A stretch of DNA of 64,000 nucleotides, from positions 2,232,001-2,296,000 of the forward strand of contig CP087990.1 of assembly GCA_021044545.1 (NCBI GenBank), given 5' to 3'. Source of the stretch: Comamonadaceae bacterium M7527 (GTDB lineage Bacteria; Pseudomonadota; Gammaproteobacteria; Burkholderiales; Burkholderiaceae_C). The notes beneath the pieces were generated by a model. That model was not told the origin of the DNA. It worked only from the letters and a program-made list of their open reading frames with translations, and did not search any database. The position numbers and the translations under genes are program-made. Below are positions 45,196 through 55,915 of this stretch, piece after piece. Position 1 is the first letter of the stretch; each line of letters starts with the position of its first letter.

Positions 45196-46071
45196 TCACC
45201 CGGTAGGCATTAGCCACTTCTTTTGCCAGTTGGGCAGGGCGAAAGACGCTTGGTGCACTTGTGCGTTGTAGTGCTTGCCCTCAAAGCCTTTGACGGGTTT
45301 GCGCAAAGACACCCCATCCCGGCTGTAGAGAAAAAACCCAAAGTCGGCGCCAGGGTACAAGGGGATGTTGGTGTGATAAACGTCTATGTGAGGCAACAGT
45401 CTGGTGCGCTGCATCACTGTCAACAAGTTGTCGCCATCGCCGCTGACCTCTTGCAAAAAGTCGCCACCGCGCGTTGACAAGTAAATGCTGTCCGAGTCCA
45501 GAATCACGCCTGTGTCCGACACCAGTGAGACAACCTGGGTTAAAAACTGCTCGGTGAATAGGCACGACGAGGGGCCCACGGGCTCGGTGAGGTCTAACAC
45601 GATGAGGTCGTAACGCTTGCCGTCTTTGGCAGCATGGCTCACAAAGTTGGCGGCGTTGTCAATGATGAGTTCGACGCGCGGGTCGTTGTAATCGCCATTA
45701 ACAGCCAAATACGCTTGTGCCAAGTCCACCACACGCCTGTCGATTTCGACCATGGTGACGCTTGTGACGAAGTCGTGTTTGAGGCTTTCGCGCAGTATGC
45801 CGCCTTCGCCCCCGCCTATGATGAGAACGCTGGCGTCTTTACGTTCGCGCCCCAGCAGCGGCACGTGTACGGCCATCTCGTGGTAGATGAATTCGTCGGC
45901 CTGACTGGCCTGGATGTAGCCGTCCAGCACCAGCAAGCGTCCGAAGGATTGGTGGTCGTATATTTCGACAAGCTGGTATGGGCTTTGCTCTGAATGCAGC
46001 AGCTTCAAATCCAGTGATGTGGTGATGCCGTGGCCGTCAGAGCGTTCGTGCCACCATTTGAGTTCATTCAT
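45196..46071 (-). CDS. speE: Spermidine synthase
   Basis: A 291-residue aminopropyltransferase that makes spermidine from putrescine and decarboxylated SAM. It shows LVLDGYIQASQADEFIYHEM, the nucleotide motif VLIIGGGEGGILRES near 84-97, and LIVLDLTEPVGPSSCLFTEQFL. It overlaps the 3' end of speD by 8 bp, so the two are translationally linked and act in sequence. The final 15 residues are short, and no gene truncation is visible. Confidence 0.95.
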   Translation of the reverse strand: MNELKWWHERSDGHGITTSLDLKLLHSEQSPYQLVEIYDHQSFGRLLVLDGYIQASQADEFIYHEMAVHVPLLGRERKDASVLIIGGGEGGILRESLKHDFVTSVTMVEIDRRVVDLAQAYLAVNGDYNDPRVELIIDNAANFVSHAAKDGKRYDLIVLDLTEPVGPSSCLFTEQFLTQVVSLVSDTGVILDSDSIYLSTRGGDFLQEVSGDGDNLLTVMQRTRLLPHIDVYHTNIPLYPGADFGFFLYSRDGVSLRKPVKGFEGKHYNAQVHQASFALPNWQKKWLMPTG

Positions 46072-46483
46072 GCACGTGGCCTCTCAATATTTCCTGTACC
46101 GTGACGCGCTCTGCTTCAAAGGCGTCGCGCAGGATATCAACGCATACCAATGGGTCTGTGTCGCCACACATAAACACATCAAAGGCTGCGTAACGGTTTT
46201 CAGGCCATGTGTGTACCGATATATGGCTTTCGGCCAGCAGGGCCACGCCGCTCACGCCATCGGGTTTGAAGCGATGCAGGTGTATGTGCAGCAGCGTTGC
46301 GCGCGCTGCTTCAACGCAGTGGCGCATGGTGGACTCTATAAAAGCTGCGTCGCCCAAATGTGTTGCACCGTGTAAGTCGATTAACAGGTGAATGCCCGCG
46401 TAGCGTTTGCCATCGCGCACGACAAAGTAATCTTTTTGCGGCAATGCCGTACCGCTTTTTGTCGCTTGATCTGTTAAATCCAT
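46064..46483 (-). CDS. speD: S-adenosylmethionine decarboxylase proenzyme
   Basis: A 139-residue small-class AdoMetDC that supplies decarboxylated SAM to SpeE. It is a pyruvoyl enzyme: the self-cleavage site is Glu85-Ser86 in LLAESHISVHTWPE, and the conserved Cys/Phe region (YAAFDVFMCGD) follows. Length fits the prokaryotic class 1B form. A palindrome AGCATATGCT lies about 45 bp upstream. It starts the leftward speD-speE pair. Confidence 0.95.
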   Translation of the reverse strand: MDLTDQATKSGTALPQKDYFVVRDGKRYAGIHLLIDLHGATHLGDAAFIESTMRHCVEAARATLLHIHLHRFKPDGVSGVALLAESHISVHTWPENRYAAFDVFMCGDTDPLVCVDILRDAFEAERVTVQEILRGHVHE

Positions 46484-46585
46484 CTTGCTCCAGTCTTTTT
46501 AGCAAGTGGCTAAACAGCCTAGTTTAAGAGCATATGCTTTTATGGGGCTTGGACGCTGTGCCCAGCCGCTTAAATCATTGCCGTT

Positions 46586-47442
46586 TCAGGCGTAGCGTTT
46601 GGAGCGCAAATTCTGTTTCATGTCTTTGAGCTTGGGCAGCAGCTGTGCGCTGTCCAGGCGCAGTGCGACCAGTGTGGCCAGCACATCCACCACGGTGAGG
46701 TGTAGCAGGCGCGAGGTCATGGGGCTGTATTTGTCAAAGCCCTCTGGGTGGTCGGCTGCTAAGTGGATATGAGCGGCGCTAGCCAGGGGTGAGCCGCTGC
46801 AGGTGATGGCGATGGTGGTGGCGCCGTGCTTGCGGGCAATGTCAGTGGCGTCCATCAGGTCTCGCGTGCGCCCAGAGTTGGAAATGACCACCAAGCAGTC
46901 ACCGGGGCCCATCATGGATGCGCTCATGACTTGCATATGGCCGTCGCTGTAAGACACGGTAGACACGCCCAAGCGGAAGAACTTGTGTTGCGCGTCCAGC
47001 GCCACAATGCCCGAGTTGCCGGCACCGAAAAACTCAATGCGCTTGCCCAGTACACAGGTGTTGAGCAGGGCTGCAGCCGCTTTTTCTATGGCGTGGGTAG
47101 AGGCGTCGTTGCGGTACTTTAAAAACGCAGCCACGTTGTTATCAATGACCTTGACCAGGACGTCGCCGACTTTGTCGTCTAGGTCAACGCTGCGGTGTAT
47201 GAAGGGCACGCCTTCACTAACGGTGCCCGCGAGCTTGAGCTTGAAGTCACTAAGCCCGTCGTAACCCATGCTGCGACAAAAGCGCACCACAGTGGGCTGC
47301 TCACATGGGCGCGCTCTGCGAGCTCTGTGACTGGCAGGCTGGCAAAGGCGCGCGGGTCCAGGAGTACGAGTTTGCCTACGCGTTGCTCAGCGGGGGCCAG
47401 TGAGGGGAGGGAGGCGGTAATGCGGTCTAACATACGGGACAC
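46586..47442 (-). pseudogene. hexR: HexR-type RpiR-family regulator, split by a 1-bp frameshift
   Basis: RpiR-family transcription factor: N-terminal helix-turn-helix (AEQRVGKLVLLDPRAFASLPVTELAERAHVSS) and C-terminal SIS sugar-phosphate domain (VVISNSGRTRDLMDATDIA). Its divergence from tal fits HexR, a controller of central sugar metabolism responding to KDPG in gammaproteobacteria. The helix-turn-helix reads in one frame to HVSSP, and the rest (VRFCRSMGYDGLSDFKLKLAG) in another. Adding one base at the GGG run 47294-47296 (plus strand) restores VSSPTVVRFCRSMGYDG and about 285 residues. Error or recent mutation is undecided. Confidence 0.85.
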
Positions 47443-47490
47443 TCGTGTGACGATGCGGTTTAAAATGGGTACCGCATGAACTCCATGTAA

Positions 47491-47505
47491 TGTAACTTTA
47501 TTTCA
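47491..47505. promoter_or_regulatory. Candidate HexR operator in the tal-hexR gap
   Basis: TGTAACTTTATTTCA matches 13 of 15 positions of the HexR consensus TGTAATWWWATTACA. It lies in the 93-bp gap between the divergent regulator and tal, where an autoregulatory site is expected. A second half-site TGTAAT at 47486-47491 adjoins it. Confidence 0.5.
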
Positions 47506-47535
47506 TTTCGCACGCAATATTGAGGCACCGCCCAG

Positions 47536-48504
47536 ATGAACCAACTAGACGCATTAAAGCAATACACCACCGTGGTCGCTGACACGGGTGACTTTGCACA
47601 ATTGGCTGCTTTTGCACCACAAGATGCCACCACCAATCCGTCGTTGATTCTCAAAGCGGTGCAAATGCCTGCCTACCAGCCATTGCTGGCCGAGGTGGCC
47701 GCCAGCGTGAAGGCCAAGGGCATCACCGACAAGCAACAGGCAGGTGAGGCGGTGATGGACGCTTTGCTGGTGCGCTTTGGTTGCGAAATTTTGAAGCATG
47801 TGCCGGGGCGTGTGTCTACAGAGGTGGATGCGCGTTTGAGTTTTGACACGGCCGCTACAGTGGCCAAAGGCCGTCAGCTGGTTGCCTTGTACAACGCACA
47901 AGGCATAGACAACAAACGCTTGCTGATTAAAGTGGCTTCAACCTGGGAAGGCATTCAGGCTGCAGCCCAGCTGGAGGCCACAGGCATTAAAACCAACCTC
48001 ACCTTGTTGTTTTCATTTGCGCAAGCCGTTGCCTGTGCCAATGCTGGTGTACAGCTGATTTCGCCGTTTGTGGGGCGTATTTACGACTGGTACAAGAAAC
48101 AGGCGGGTGCGGCTTGGGACGAAGCCGCTATGGCCGGTGTCAACGACCCGGGTGTGGCCTCTGTAACCCGTATTTACCGCTACTACAAGCGCCATGGCAT
48201 TGCCACCGAGGTCATGGGCGCCAGCTTTAGAAACGTGGGACAAATCAAAGCCCTGGCGGGGTGTGACCTGCTCACCATCAGCCCAGACCTGCTGACCCAG
48301 CTGCAAGCCAGCGAAGAAGCCTTGCCGCGTTTGCTAGACCCGGCCGATCAGGCCAGTGCCGATGATTTGTTGCAGCTCAACGAAGCGACCTTCCGCTTGA
48401 TGCACAACGAAGACGCCATGGCCTCAGACAAGTTGAGCGAGGGTATCAGGGCTTTTGTAAAAGACACCCACACGCTAGAGGCTTTGATTGCGCCGTTGGT
48501 GTAA
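47536..48504 (+). CDS. tal: Transaldolase
   Basis: A 322-residue class I transaldolase of the non-oxidative pentose phosphate pathway. It shows [31 protein letters not shown] at the N-terminus, the Schiff-base lysine in [15 protein letters not shown] near 133-147, and [29 protein letters not shown]. Length and order are those of TalB-type enzymes. It is divergent from the HexR-type regulator and likely under its control. The stop is followed by a bidirectional terminator. Confidence 0.97.
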   Translation: MNQLDALKQYTTVVADTGDFAQLAAFAPQDATTNPSLILKAVQMPAYQPLLAEVAASVKAKGITDKQQAGEAVMDALLVRFGCEILKHVPGRVSTEVDARLSFDTAATVAKGRQLVALYNAQGIDNKRLLIKVASTWEGIQAAAQLEATGIKTNLTLLFSFAQAVACANAGVQLISPFVGRIYDWYKKQAGAAWDEAAMAGVNDPGVASVTRIYRYYKRHGIATEVMGASFRNVGQIKALAGCDLLTISPDLLTQLQASEEALPRLLDPADQASADDLLQLNEATFRLMHNEDAMASDKLSEGIRAFVKDTHTLEALIAPLV

Positions 48505-48604
48505 TTTCACAAGTCATACCTGTGCACTGGCGCGTGGCGCGCCAGCTTTGCTGGGGCCATGTTCATTGCAGCAGCGGCTACTCGCGTTAATGTGCCAGGC
48601 GTAA

Positions 48605-48640
48605 AAAAGCCCCGCAAGGCGTAAACCTTGCGGGGCTTTT
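48605..48640. terminator. Bidirectional terminator between tal and groEL
   Basis: AAAAGCCCCGCAAGG pairs with CCTTGCGGGGCTTTT across a 6-nt loop. A and T runs flank it on both sides, so it can end both the rightward tal transcript and the leftward groESL transcript. Confidence 0.94.
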
Positions 48641-48664
48641 GAGTGCGCGAGGGGCGCGGGCTTG

Positions 48665-50338
<1,674 letters not shown>

Positions 50339-50383
50339 TTAAAAATCTGTTTAACGGTCTTGCTGTTGGGCGTGGTGTAAGGC

Positions 50384-50674
50384 TTAGGCCTGTACCACTG
50401 CAAACAAGTCGTCTTCTTTCATGACCAACAGCTCTTCGCCGTCAACCTTGACGGTTTGGCCGCTGTACTTGCCGAACAATACTTTGTCGCCTACGGCAAC
50501 TGACATGGCTGATAGCTCGCCCTTGTCGTTCTTTTTGCCTGGGCCTACAGCCAGTACTTCACCTTGGTCGGGCTTTTCGGCCGCGTTATCAGGAATCAAG
50601 ATGCCAGAGGCAGTCTTGGTTTCGTTTTCAACACGCTTAACGATCACGCGATCGGCTAAAGGACGTAGTTTCAT
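50384..50674 (-). CDS. groS: Co-chaperonin GroES
   Basis: A 96-residue co-chaperonin that caps the GroEL ring. It has the family N-terminus [25 protein letters not shown], the mobile loop around residues 16-32 and the C-terminal [16 protein letters not shown]. The promoter region carries a perfect CIRCE element and overlapping sigma32/sigma70 promoters. It is the first gene of the leftward groESL operon. Confidence 0.98.
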   Translation of the reverse strand: MKLRPLADRVIVKRVENETKTASGILIPDNAAEKPDQGEVLAVGPGKKNDKGELSAMSVAVGDKVLFGKYSGQTVKVDGEELLVMKEDDLFAVVQA

Positions 50675-50796
50675 TGCATCTCCTAGATAGAACTACACAG
50701 TTTCAAAAAACAAACAAAACAGCCGTGCTGGGCACGACTAGACGGCTTGATTGGTTGCATCGGCGCCAAGCGTTGGGTTGACCCAGTGCGCCATTG

Positions 50797-50823
50797 TTAG
50801 CACTCAATGCCATCGAGTGCTAA
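50797..50823. promoter_or_regulatory. CIRCE element (HrcA operator)
   Basis: A perfect inverted repeat, TTAGCACTC (50797-50805) and GAGTGCTAA (50815-50823), with a 9-bp spacer. This is the exact CIRCE consensus bound by the heat-shock repressor HrcA. It lies 123 bp upstream of groES, just below the -10 region. Confidence 0.97.
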
Positions 50824-50851
50824 TGATAAGGGCAGTCTTGCTGTTTTCAAG
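50823..50851 (-). promoter_or_regulatory. groESL promoter, overlapping sigma32 and sigma70 elements
   Basis: Read leftward, CTTGAAA (50845-50851) and CCCTTATC (50825-50832) fit a sigma32 promoter with a 12-nt spacer. The same DNA reads as sigma70 with TTGAAA and TATCAT at 16 bp. CIRCE overlaps the transcription start region, so both heat-shock sigma control and HrcA repression are likely. Confidence 0.75.
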
Positions 50852-50893
50852 GGGGCGGTGCAGATAAACCTGATGACTTCTGGCAAGTATCTT

Positions 50894-50924
50894 TTAACAC
50901 TACCAATACGGTAATATTTATAAT
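50894..50924 (+). promoter_or_regulatory. Candidate promoter of the bactofilin gene
   Basis: TTAACA (50894-50899) and a perfect TATAAT (50919-50924) are 19 bp apart, within about 120 bp of AT-rich DNA (50885-51000). A further TATAAA lies at 50986-50991. The stretch 50675-51058 between groES and the bactofilin has no gene; it holds these elements, CIRCE and the groESL promoter. Confidence 0.45.
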
Positions 50925-51058
50925 TTAAGTATTTAAAAGAGCACTTTTTAATGCTCAGTAAGTGAATAAATGTAGCTATTTTGTGTATAAATAGTGCTGT
51001 CACGACAAGCTGCTAACAGCGATGTTTACCCAATAAACCATGCACGAAAAGGACCGCC

Positions 51059-51574
51059 ATGAGCAAGACAACTTACACCTATGCCGCCCGCACCCCACAA
51101 GTGGTCCAATCATGTCTGTCCTGGTTGAGGTCCTTGAAAGTGGCCAAGCCCATGTCTATCAACCGAAACAATCTGGCGTTGTGCTCATTGGTAGGCCGCA
51201 ACCTCACCATCAACGGCGATATGTGGGTAGACGATTTTGGCTTGCGCATTGACGGTCATGTTGTGGGCAACGTCAACGCAGAGCATGGTTTGGTCATGGT
51301 AGGCGCAGGTGGCAGTGTCATGGGTAGCATTCGCGCTGCACGCATCATCGTGGCTGGCAAGGTTGTGGGCAATCTCATTGCCAGTGACATCGTTGAATGC
51401 AGCGCAACCGCACAAGTGCAGGGTCACGCGCATTCAGCAGGCCTCTTAATCCACGCTGGTGCCATTGTGCGCGGCACCATGGCGGCTATAGACGCCAAGC
51501 CATCCATTGCGCTGGCGCAGGCCTCGGCAAACGACGACAAGCATGAGGCCGTGCGGCAGCGCGCGGTTGGTTAA
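51059..51574 (+). CDS. Bactofilin-like polymer-forming protein
   Basis: A 171-residue protein with the bactofilin (DUF583) beta-helix: repeated strands such as VGRNLTINGDMWVDDFGLRIDGHVVGNV, GSVMGSIRAARIIVAGKVVGNLIASD and VEC-SATAQVQGHAHSAGLLIHAGAIVRG. Bactofilins self-assemble into filaments that place cell-wall, motility or polarity factors. The N-terminal 35 residues are not part of the helix and could bind membrane. Its own promoter region is AT-rich. No enzyme gene linked to shape (such as an LytM peptidase) is beside it. Confidence 0.85.
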   Translation: MSKTTYTYAARTPQVVQSCLSWLRSLKVAKPMSINRNNLALCSLVGRNLTINGDMWVDDFGLRIDGHVVGNVNAEHGLVMVGAGGSVMGSIRAARIIVAGKVVGNLIASDIVECSATAQVQGHAHSAGLLIHAGAIVRGTMAAIDAKPSIALAQASANDDKHEAVRQRAVG

Positions 51575-51594
51575 CGCGTGGTGCATCCCATACG

Positions 51595-51636
51595 CAACAA
51601 AGCCACCTGGCCTGTTGGGGCGAGGTGGCTTTGTTG
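51595..51636. terminator. Terminator-like hairpin between bactofilin and gltA
   Basis: CAACAAAGCCACCT (51595-51608) pairs perfectly with AGGTGGCTTTGTTG (51623-51636) across a 14-nt loop. T runs are short on both sides, so strength is uncertain, but the location between two convergent genes fits a bidirectional terminator. Confidence 0.75.
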
Positions 51637-51674
51637 TGTGAGCGCCCGCTGCTAGGCGCTGCAAACAGCTGCTA

Positions 51675-52985
51675 TCAACGTTTGTCCAATGGCATAACGT
51701 TGCGAACTTCTGAGCCGGTGAACAACTGACGTGGACGGCCGATTTTGTATTCGGGGTCGCCAATCATTTCGTTGAGCTGCGCAATCCAGCCAGAGGTGCG
51801 GGCCAAGGCAAAGATGCCCGTGAACAGGTTTACTGGAATACCAATGGCGCGCTGCACGATGCCTGAGTAGAAGTCAACGTTGGGGTACAACTTGCGCTGC
51901 ACAAAGTAGTCGTCTTCCAAGGCAATTTTCTCAACCGCCATGGCGAGCTTGAACAAGGGGTCGTTTTCCAGGCCCAGTTCTTCCAGCACTTCTTTGCAGG
52001 TTTCCTGCATCAGTTTGGCGCGCGGGTCGTAGTTTTTGTACACGCGGTGGCCAAAGCCCATCAAGCGCACGCCTGAGTTTTTGTCTTTGACTTGCTCCAT
52101 GAATTCGCCTACTTTTTCCAGGCCGCCCATGCGCTGAATGTCTTCCAGCATGTTCAAGCATGCTTCGTTGGCGCCGCCATGTGCAGGGCCCCACAAACAC
52201 GCCACGCCAGCAGCAATGGCTGCGAATGGGTTGGTGCCAGACGAGCCACACAAACGCACCGTAGAGGTGGAAGCGTTTTGCTCGTGGTCAGCATGCAGGA
52301 TGAAAATGCGGTCAAGCGCACGCTCCAGCACGGGGCTGACTTTGTACTCTTCGCATGGCGTGGCAAACATCATGTGCAAGAAGTTACCGGCGTAGCTCAG
52401 TGAGTTCTTGGGGTAGATGTAAGGCTGGCCAATTTTGTATTTGTAGGCCATAGCCACCAGGGTTGGCATCTTGGCGATCAGGCGAATAGCCGCAATGTGG
52501 CGGTGCTCAGGGTTGGTGATGTCGGTGCTGTCGTGGTAGAAGGCTGACAAGCCGCCCACCAGGCCGGTTAGCACGGCCATGGGGTGGGCGTCACGGCGGA
52601 AACCGCGCAGGAAAAACTGCATCTGGTCGTTCACCATGGTGTGGCTGGTGACCAGGCGGTCGAAATCTTTTTTCTGTTGCGCGTTGGGCAGCTCGCCGTT
52701 GAGCAACAGGTGGCATGTGTCCAGGTAGTCACACTGCGTGGCCAGCTGCTCAATGGGGTAGCCGCGGTAACGCAGCTCGCCTTTGTCGCCGTCGATGTAG
52801 GTGATGGCGGACTGGCATGAAGCGGTGGACAGGAAACCGGGGTCGTAGGTGAACATGCCTGTTTGCCCATACAACTTGCGAATGTCAATGACGTCTGGGC
52901 CAACGGAGCCGGTATAAACAGGCAGCTCAATGCTGGGGCTGCCGTTGCTGAATGACATCGTGGCTTTGTTGTCAGATAAATTCAT
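51675..52985 (-). CDS. gltA: Citrate synthase
   Basis: A 436-residue type II (hexameric, NADH-sensitive family) citrate synthase. Catalytic His and Asp segments are present: [38 protein letters not shown] and [16 protein letters not shown], with the final [25 protein letters not shown]. It is last in a leftward group sdhCDAB-sdhE-gltA. The stop is 39 bp from the hairpin at 51595-51636. Confidence 0.97.
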   Translation of the reverse strand: MNLSDNKATMSFSNGSPSIELPVYTGSVGPDVIDIRKLYGQTGMFTYDPGFLSTASCQSAITYIDGDKGELRYRGYPIEQLATQCDYLDTCHLLLNGELPNAQQKKDFDRLVTSHTMVNDQMQFFLRGFRRDAHPMAVLTGLVGGLSAFYHDSTDITNPEHRHIAAIRLIAKMPTLVAMAYKYKIGQPYIYPKNSLSYAGNFLHMMFATPCEEYKVSPVLERALDRIFILHADHEQNASTSTVRLCGSSGTNPFAAIAAGVACLWGPAHGGANEACLNMLEDIQRMGGLEKVGEFMEQVKDKNSGVRLMGFGHRVYKNYDPRAKLMQETCKEVLEELGLENDPLFKLAMAVEKIALEDDYFVQRKLYPNVDFYSGIVQRAIGIPVNLFTGIFALARTSGWIAQLNEMIGDPEYKIGRPRQLFTGSEVRNVMPLDKR

Positions 52986-53036
52986 GACGCGGATTCCTTA
53001 AAAATATCGAATAAAAGTGAGTGTCACCCCGGCGCG

Positions 53037-53345
53037 CTACGCCGTTTGGGGTTTGGCTCTGATGAGCTTGAGCAAGTCGGTCACGGCGGCGGTGGCCAGC
53101 TCACCCTCAGGCTCTTTGCGCACCAATAGCAGGTCTAGCAAGTCGTTGTCAGACAAGTCCATTAAGGCATTCATCGCTTGTGCCTGGCTGACAGTGAAGC
53201 CCGCCTGGTAAGTTTTGAAAAAGCGCTCAATGAACAAGTCGTTTTCCAGCAGGCCACGCCTGCAACGCCACTTGAGCTTGCTCATGGCGCGCTCGTCCAA
53301 AAGCGCGTGCAAGGGCTGTTCTGTGGTGTTGTTGTGTGTGGTCAC
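53037..53345 (-). CDS. sdhE: Succinate dehydrogenase flavinylation factor SdhE
   Basis: About 100 residues of the SdhE/CptB family, which helps attach FAD to SdhA. The signature SKLKWRCRRGLLENDLFIERFF (RGxxE) and SQAQAMNALMDLSDNDLLDLLL are clear. The start is uncertain: GTG 53345 keeps the LLDER leader seen in relatives, ATG 53285 gives 82 residues, and a longer reading to 53450 would overlap sdhB. It sits between sdhB and gltA on the same strand, its expected place. Confidence 0.87.
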   Translation of the reverse strand: MTTHNNTTEQPLHALLDERAMSKLKWRCRRGLLENDLFIERFFKTYQAGFTVSQAQAMNALMDLSDNDLLDLLLVRKEPEGELATAAVTDLLKLIRAKPQTA

Positions 53346-53377
53346 GGCGGGCCTGTTGGCTAATAGGAGCTGGGGGT

Positions 53378-54082
53378 TTAAACCGCGCGCAGCACCATCA
53401 TTTCTTTGATCTTGCCGATGGCCTTGGTAGGGTTCAAACCCTTGGGGCATACATCAACACAGTTCATGATGGTGTGACAACGGAACAAACGGTAGGGGTC
53501 TTCCAGGTTGTCCAGGCGCTCGGCAGTGGCCTGGTCGCGGCTGTCTGCAATAAAGCGGTAGGCCTGCAACAAACCTGCGGGGCCTACGAACTTGTCTGGG
53601 TTCCACCAAAAGCTGGGGCAGCTTGTTGAGCAGCTGGCGCACAAAATACATTCGTACAAACCGTTCAACTCGTCGCGCTCTTCAGGCGACTGTAAACGCT
53701 CCTTGTCTGGAATTTGCGTGTCGTTGATGAGGTAGGGCTTGATGGAGTTGTACTGCTTGAAGAACAAGGTCATGTCAACAATCAAGTCGCGCACCACTGG
53801 CAAGCCTGGCAGGGGCTTCAGCACAATGGTTTGTGGCAGTGTGAGCAAGTTGGTCAGACAAGCCAAACCGTTTTTGCCGTTGATGTTCATGGCGTCAGAG
53901 CCGCACACGCCTTCGCGGCAAGAGCGGCGGAAGGAGATGGTGGGGTCTTGCGCCTTGAGTTTCATCAGTGCGTCAAGCAACATGCGCTCAGAGCCGTCGA
54001 GTTCAACGTCTATGGTCTGCATGTAGGGCTTGGCGTCCTTTTCGGGGTCGTAGCGGTAAATTTTGAATGTACGGGTAGCCAT
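53378..54082 (-). CDS. sdhB: Succinate dehydrogenase iron-sulfur subunit
   Basis: The 234-residue iron-sulfur subunit of complex II. Ligands for the three clusters are visible: CREGVCGSDAMNINGKNGLAC for 2Fe-2S, CILCASCSTSCPSFWW for 4Fe-4S and CHTIMNCVDVCPKGLNP for 3Fe-4S. It carries electrons from SdhA to ubiquinone. It follows sdhA with a 21-bp gap in the leftward sdhCDAB operon. Confidence 0.98.
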   Translation of the reverse strand: MATRTFKIYRYDPEKDAKPYMQTIDVELDGSERMLLDALMKLKAQDPTISFRRSCREGVCGSDAMNINGKNGLACLTNLLTLPQTIVLKPLPGLPVVRDLIVDMTLFFKQYNSIKPYLINDTQIPDKERLQSPEERDELNGLYECILCASCSTSCPSFWWNPDKFVGPAGLLQAYRFIADSRDQATAERLDNLEDPYRLFRCHTIMNCVDVCPKGLNPTKAIGKIKEMMVLRAV

Positions 54083-54103
54083 GTGTGTGTTCTCCGTGTG
54101 TAT

Positions 54104-55912
54104 TTAGAACGTGCGAACTTTGGGGGGCACTGAGTCAACGGTTAGTGGCTTCAGGTTCACTTCCTTGTAGGTCAGGCTGTTATCAGCGCTGTGCCACAAG
54201 GTGTGCTTCATCCACTCTTTGTCGTTGCGACCCAACGGGAATTCCGCGTCATCTGCACCGCGTTCGTAGTCATAGACAGTGTGTGCACCACGGCACTCGT
54301 GGCGTGCAGCTGCAGACGTCATGGTGGCTTGTGCGCATTCAATGAGGTTTTCAACTTCCAAGGCCTCGATACGCGCGGTGTTGAAGGTCTTGGACTTGTC
54401 GCCCAGGTGAATGTTCATCACACGCTCGCGCATGGCGTTGATTTGCGTGACACCTTCGTCCATGGCTTTTTGCGTGCGGAACACACCGGCGTGCAGTTGC
54501 ATGGACTTGCGGATGTCGTCTGCCACAGCTTGCGGGTATTCGCCGCTGGTGGAGGCGTCCAATCGCGCCAAACGGGCCAGCGACTTGTCTGCGGCGTCTT
54601 TGGGCAGTGGCTTGTGCTCTTTGTTCTTGTCGTTGAACTCAACAATGTGGTTGCCCGCTGCACGGCCAAACACCAGCAAGTCCAGCAATGAGTTGGTGCC
54701 CAGGCGGTTGGCGCCGTGCACGCTCACACAGGAGCATTCGCCCACTGCGTACAAACCGTTGACGACGTGTTGCTTGCCGTCGGCACCTGGCGTGACCACT
54801 TGACCGTTGATGTTGGTGGGAATACCGCCCATCTGGTAGTGGATGGTAGGCACGACGGGAATAGGCTCACGCGTGATGTCCACGTTGGCAAAGTTCACGC
54901 CAATCTCGTAGACAGACGGGATGCGTTTGTGAATGGTTTCAGCGCCCAAGTGGTCCAGCTTCATGAAGATGTAGTCTTTGTTGGGACCACAGCCTCGGCC
55001 TTCCTTGATTTCCTGGTCCATACAGCGTGACACAAAGTCACGCGGTGCCAAGTCTTTCAAGGTCGGTGCGTAGCGCTCCATGAAACGCTCGCCTTCGCTG
55101 TTCAGCAAAATAGCGCCTTCGCCGCGGCAACCTTCGGTGAGCAGCACGCCAGCACCGGCAACGCCAGTGGGGTGGAACTGCCAAAACTCCATGTCCTGAA
55201 GCGGGATGTCTGCGCGTGCAGCCATGCCCAGGCCGTCACCGGTGTTGATAAAGGCGTTGGTAGAGGCTGCAAAAATGCGGCCTGCGCCACCAGTGGCCAG
55301 CAACGTGGTTTTGGCCTCCAGAACGTACACGTCGCCGGTTTCCATTTCCATGGCGGTTACGCCTACGACGTCGCCAGACTCGTCACGAATGAGGTCAAGC
55401 GCCATCCATTCAACAAAGAAGGTGGTGCGTGCGGCAACGTTTTGTTGGTATAGCGTGTGCAACATGGCGTGGCCAGTACGGTCGGCTGCAGCACAGGCGC
55501 GCTGTACAGGCTTTTCACCGTAGTTGGCGGTGTGTCCGCCAAACGGGCGCTGGTAGATGGTGCCGTCAGGGTTGCGGTCAAACGGCATGCCCATGTGCTC
55601 CAGGTCGTAGACCACCTTTGGTGCTTCGCGACACATGAATTCGATGGCGTCCTGGTCGCCCAGCCAATCCGATCCCTTGATGGTGTCGTAGAAGTGGTAG
55701 TGCCAGTTGTCCTCGGACATGTTGCCCAGAGACGCGCCAATGCCGCCTTGCGCCGCCACTGTGTGCGAACGGGTTGGGAACACTTTGGACAATACCGCCA
55801 CATTGAGACCAGCGCGAGCCAGTTGCAATGATGCGCGCATGCCTGAGCCGCCCGCACCGACGATGACAACGTCAAATTTGCGTTTGGGTAGTGATGAAGT
55901 AGTTGCTGTCAT
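54104..55912 (-). CDS. sdhA: Succinate dehydrogenase flavoprotein subunit
   Basis: The 602-residue FAD subunit that oxidises succinate to fumarate. It has the N-terminal dinucleotide motif VVIVGAGGSGMRASLQLA, the covalent-FAD histidine in TRSHTVAAQGGIGA near residue 50, the catalytic HPTGVAGAGVLLTEGCRGEG and SCVSVHGANRLGTNSLLDLLVFGR. All expected SdhA features are present and no frame problem is seen. SdhE, downstream, is the likely flavinylation helper. Confidence 0.98.
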   Translation of the reverse strand: MTATTSSLPKRKFDVVIVGAGGSGMRASLQLARAGLNVAVLSKVFPTRSHTVAAQGGIGASLGNMSEDNWHYHFYDTIKGSDWLGDQDAIEFMCREAPKVVYDLEHMGMPFDRNPDGTIYQRPFGGHTANYGEKPVQRACAAADRTGHAMLHTLYQQNVAARTTFFVEWMALDLIRDESGDVVGVTAMEMETGDVYVLEAKTTLLATGGAGRIFAASTNAFINTGDGLGMAARADIPLQDMEFWQFHPTGVAGAGVLLTEGCRGEGAILLNSEGERFMERYAPTLKDLAPRDFVSRCMDQEIKEGRGCGPNKDYIFMKLDHLGAETIHKRIPSVYEIGVNFANVDITREPIPVVPTIHYQMGGIPTNINGQVVTPGADGKQHVVNGLYAVGECSCVSVHGANRLGTNSLLDLLVFGRAAGNHIVEFNDKNKEHKPLPKDAADKSLARLARLDASTSGEYPQAVADDIRKSMQLHAGVFRTQKAMDEGVTQINAMRERVMNIHLGDKSKTFNTARIEALEVENLIECAQATMTSAAARHECRGAHTVYDYERGADDAEFPLGRNDKEWMKHTLWHSADNSLTYKEVNLKPLTVDSVPPKVRTF

Positions 55913-55915
55913 GGC

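Noticed and set aside
46529..46538. Palindrome AGCATATGCT upstream of speD as an operator
   Set aside because: A 10-bp palindrome with an NdeI-like core is expected by chance and matches no factor I know; noted only in the speD entry.
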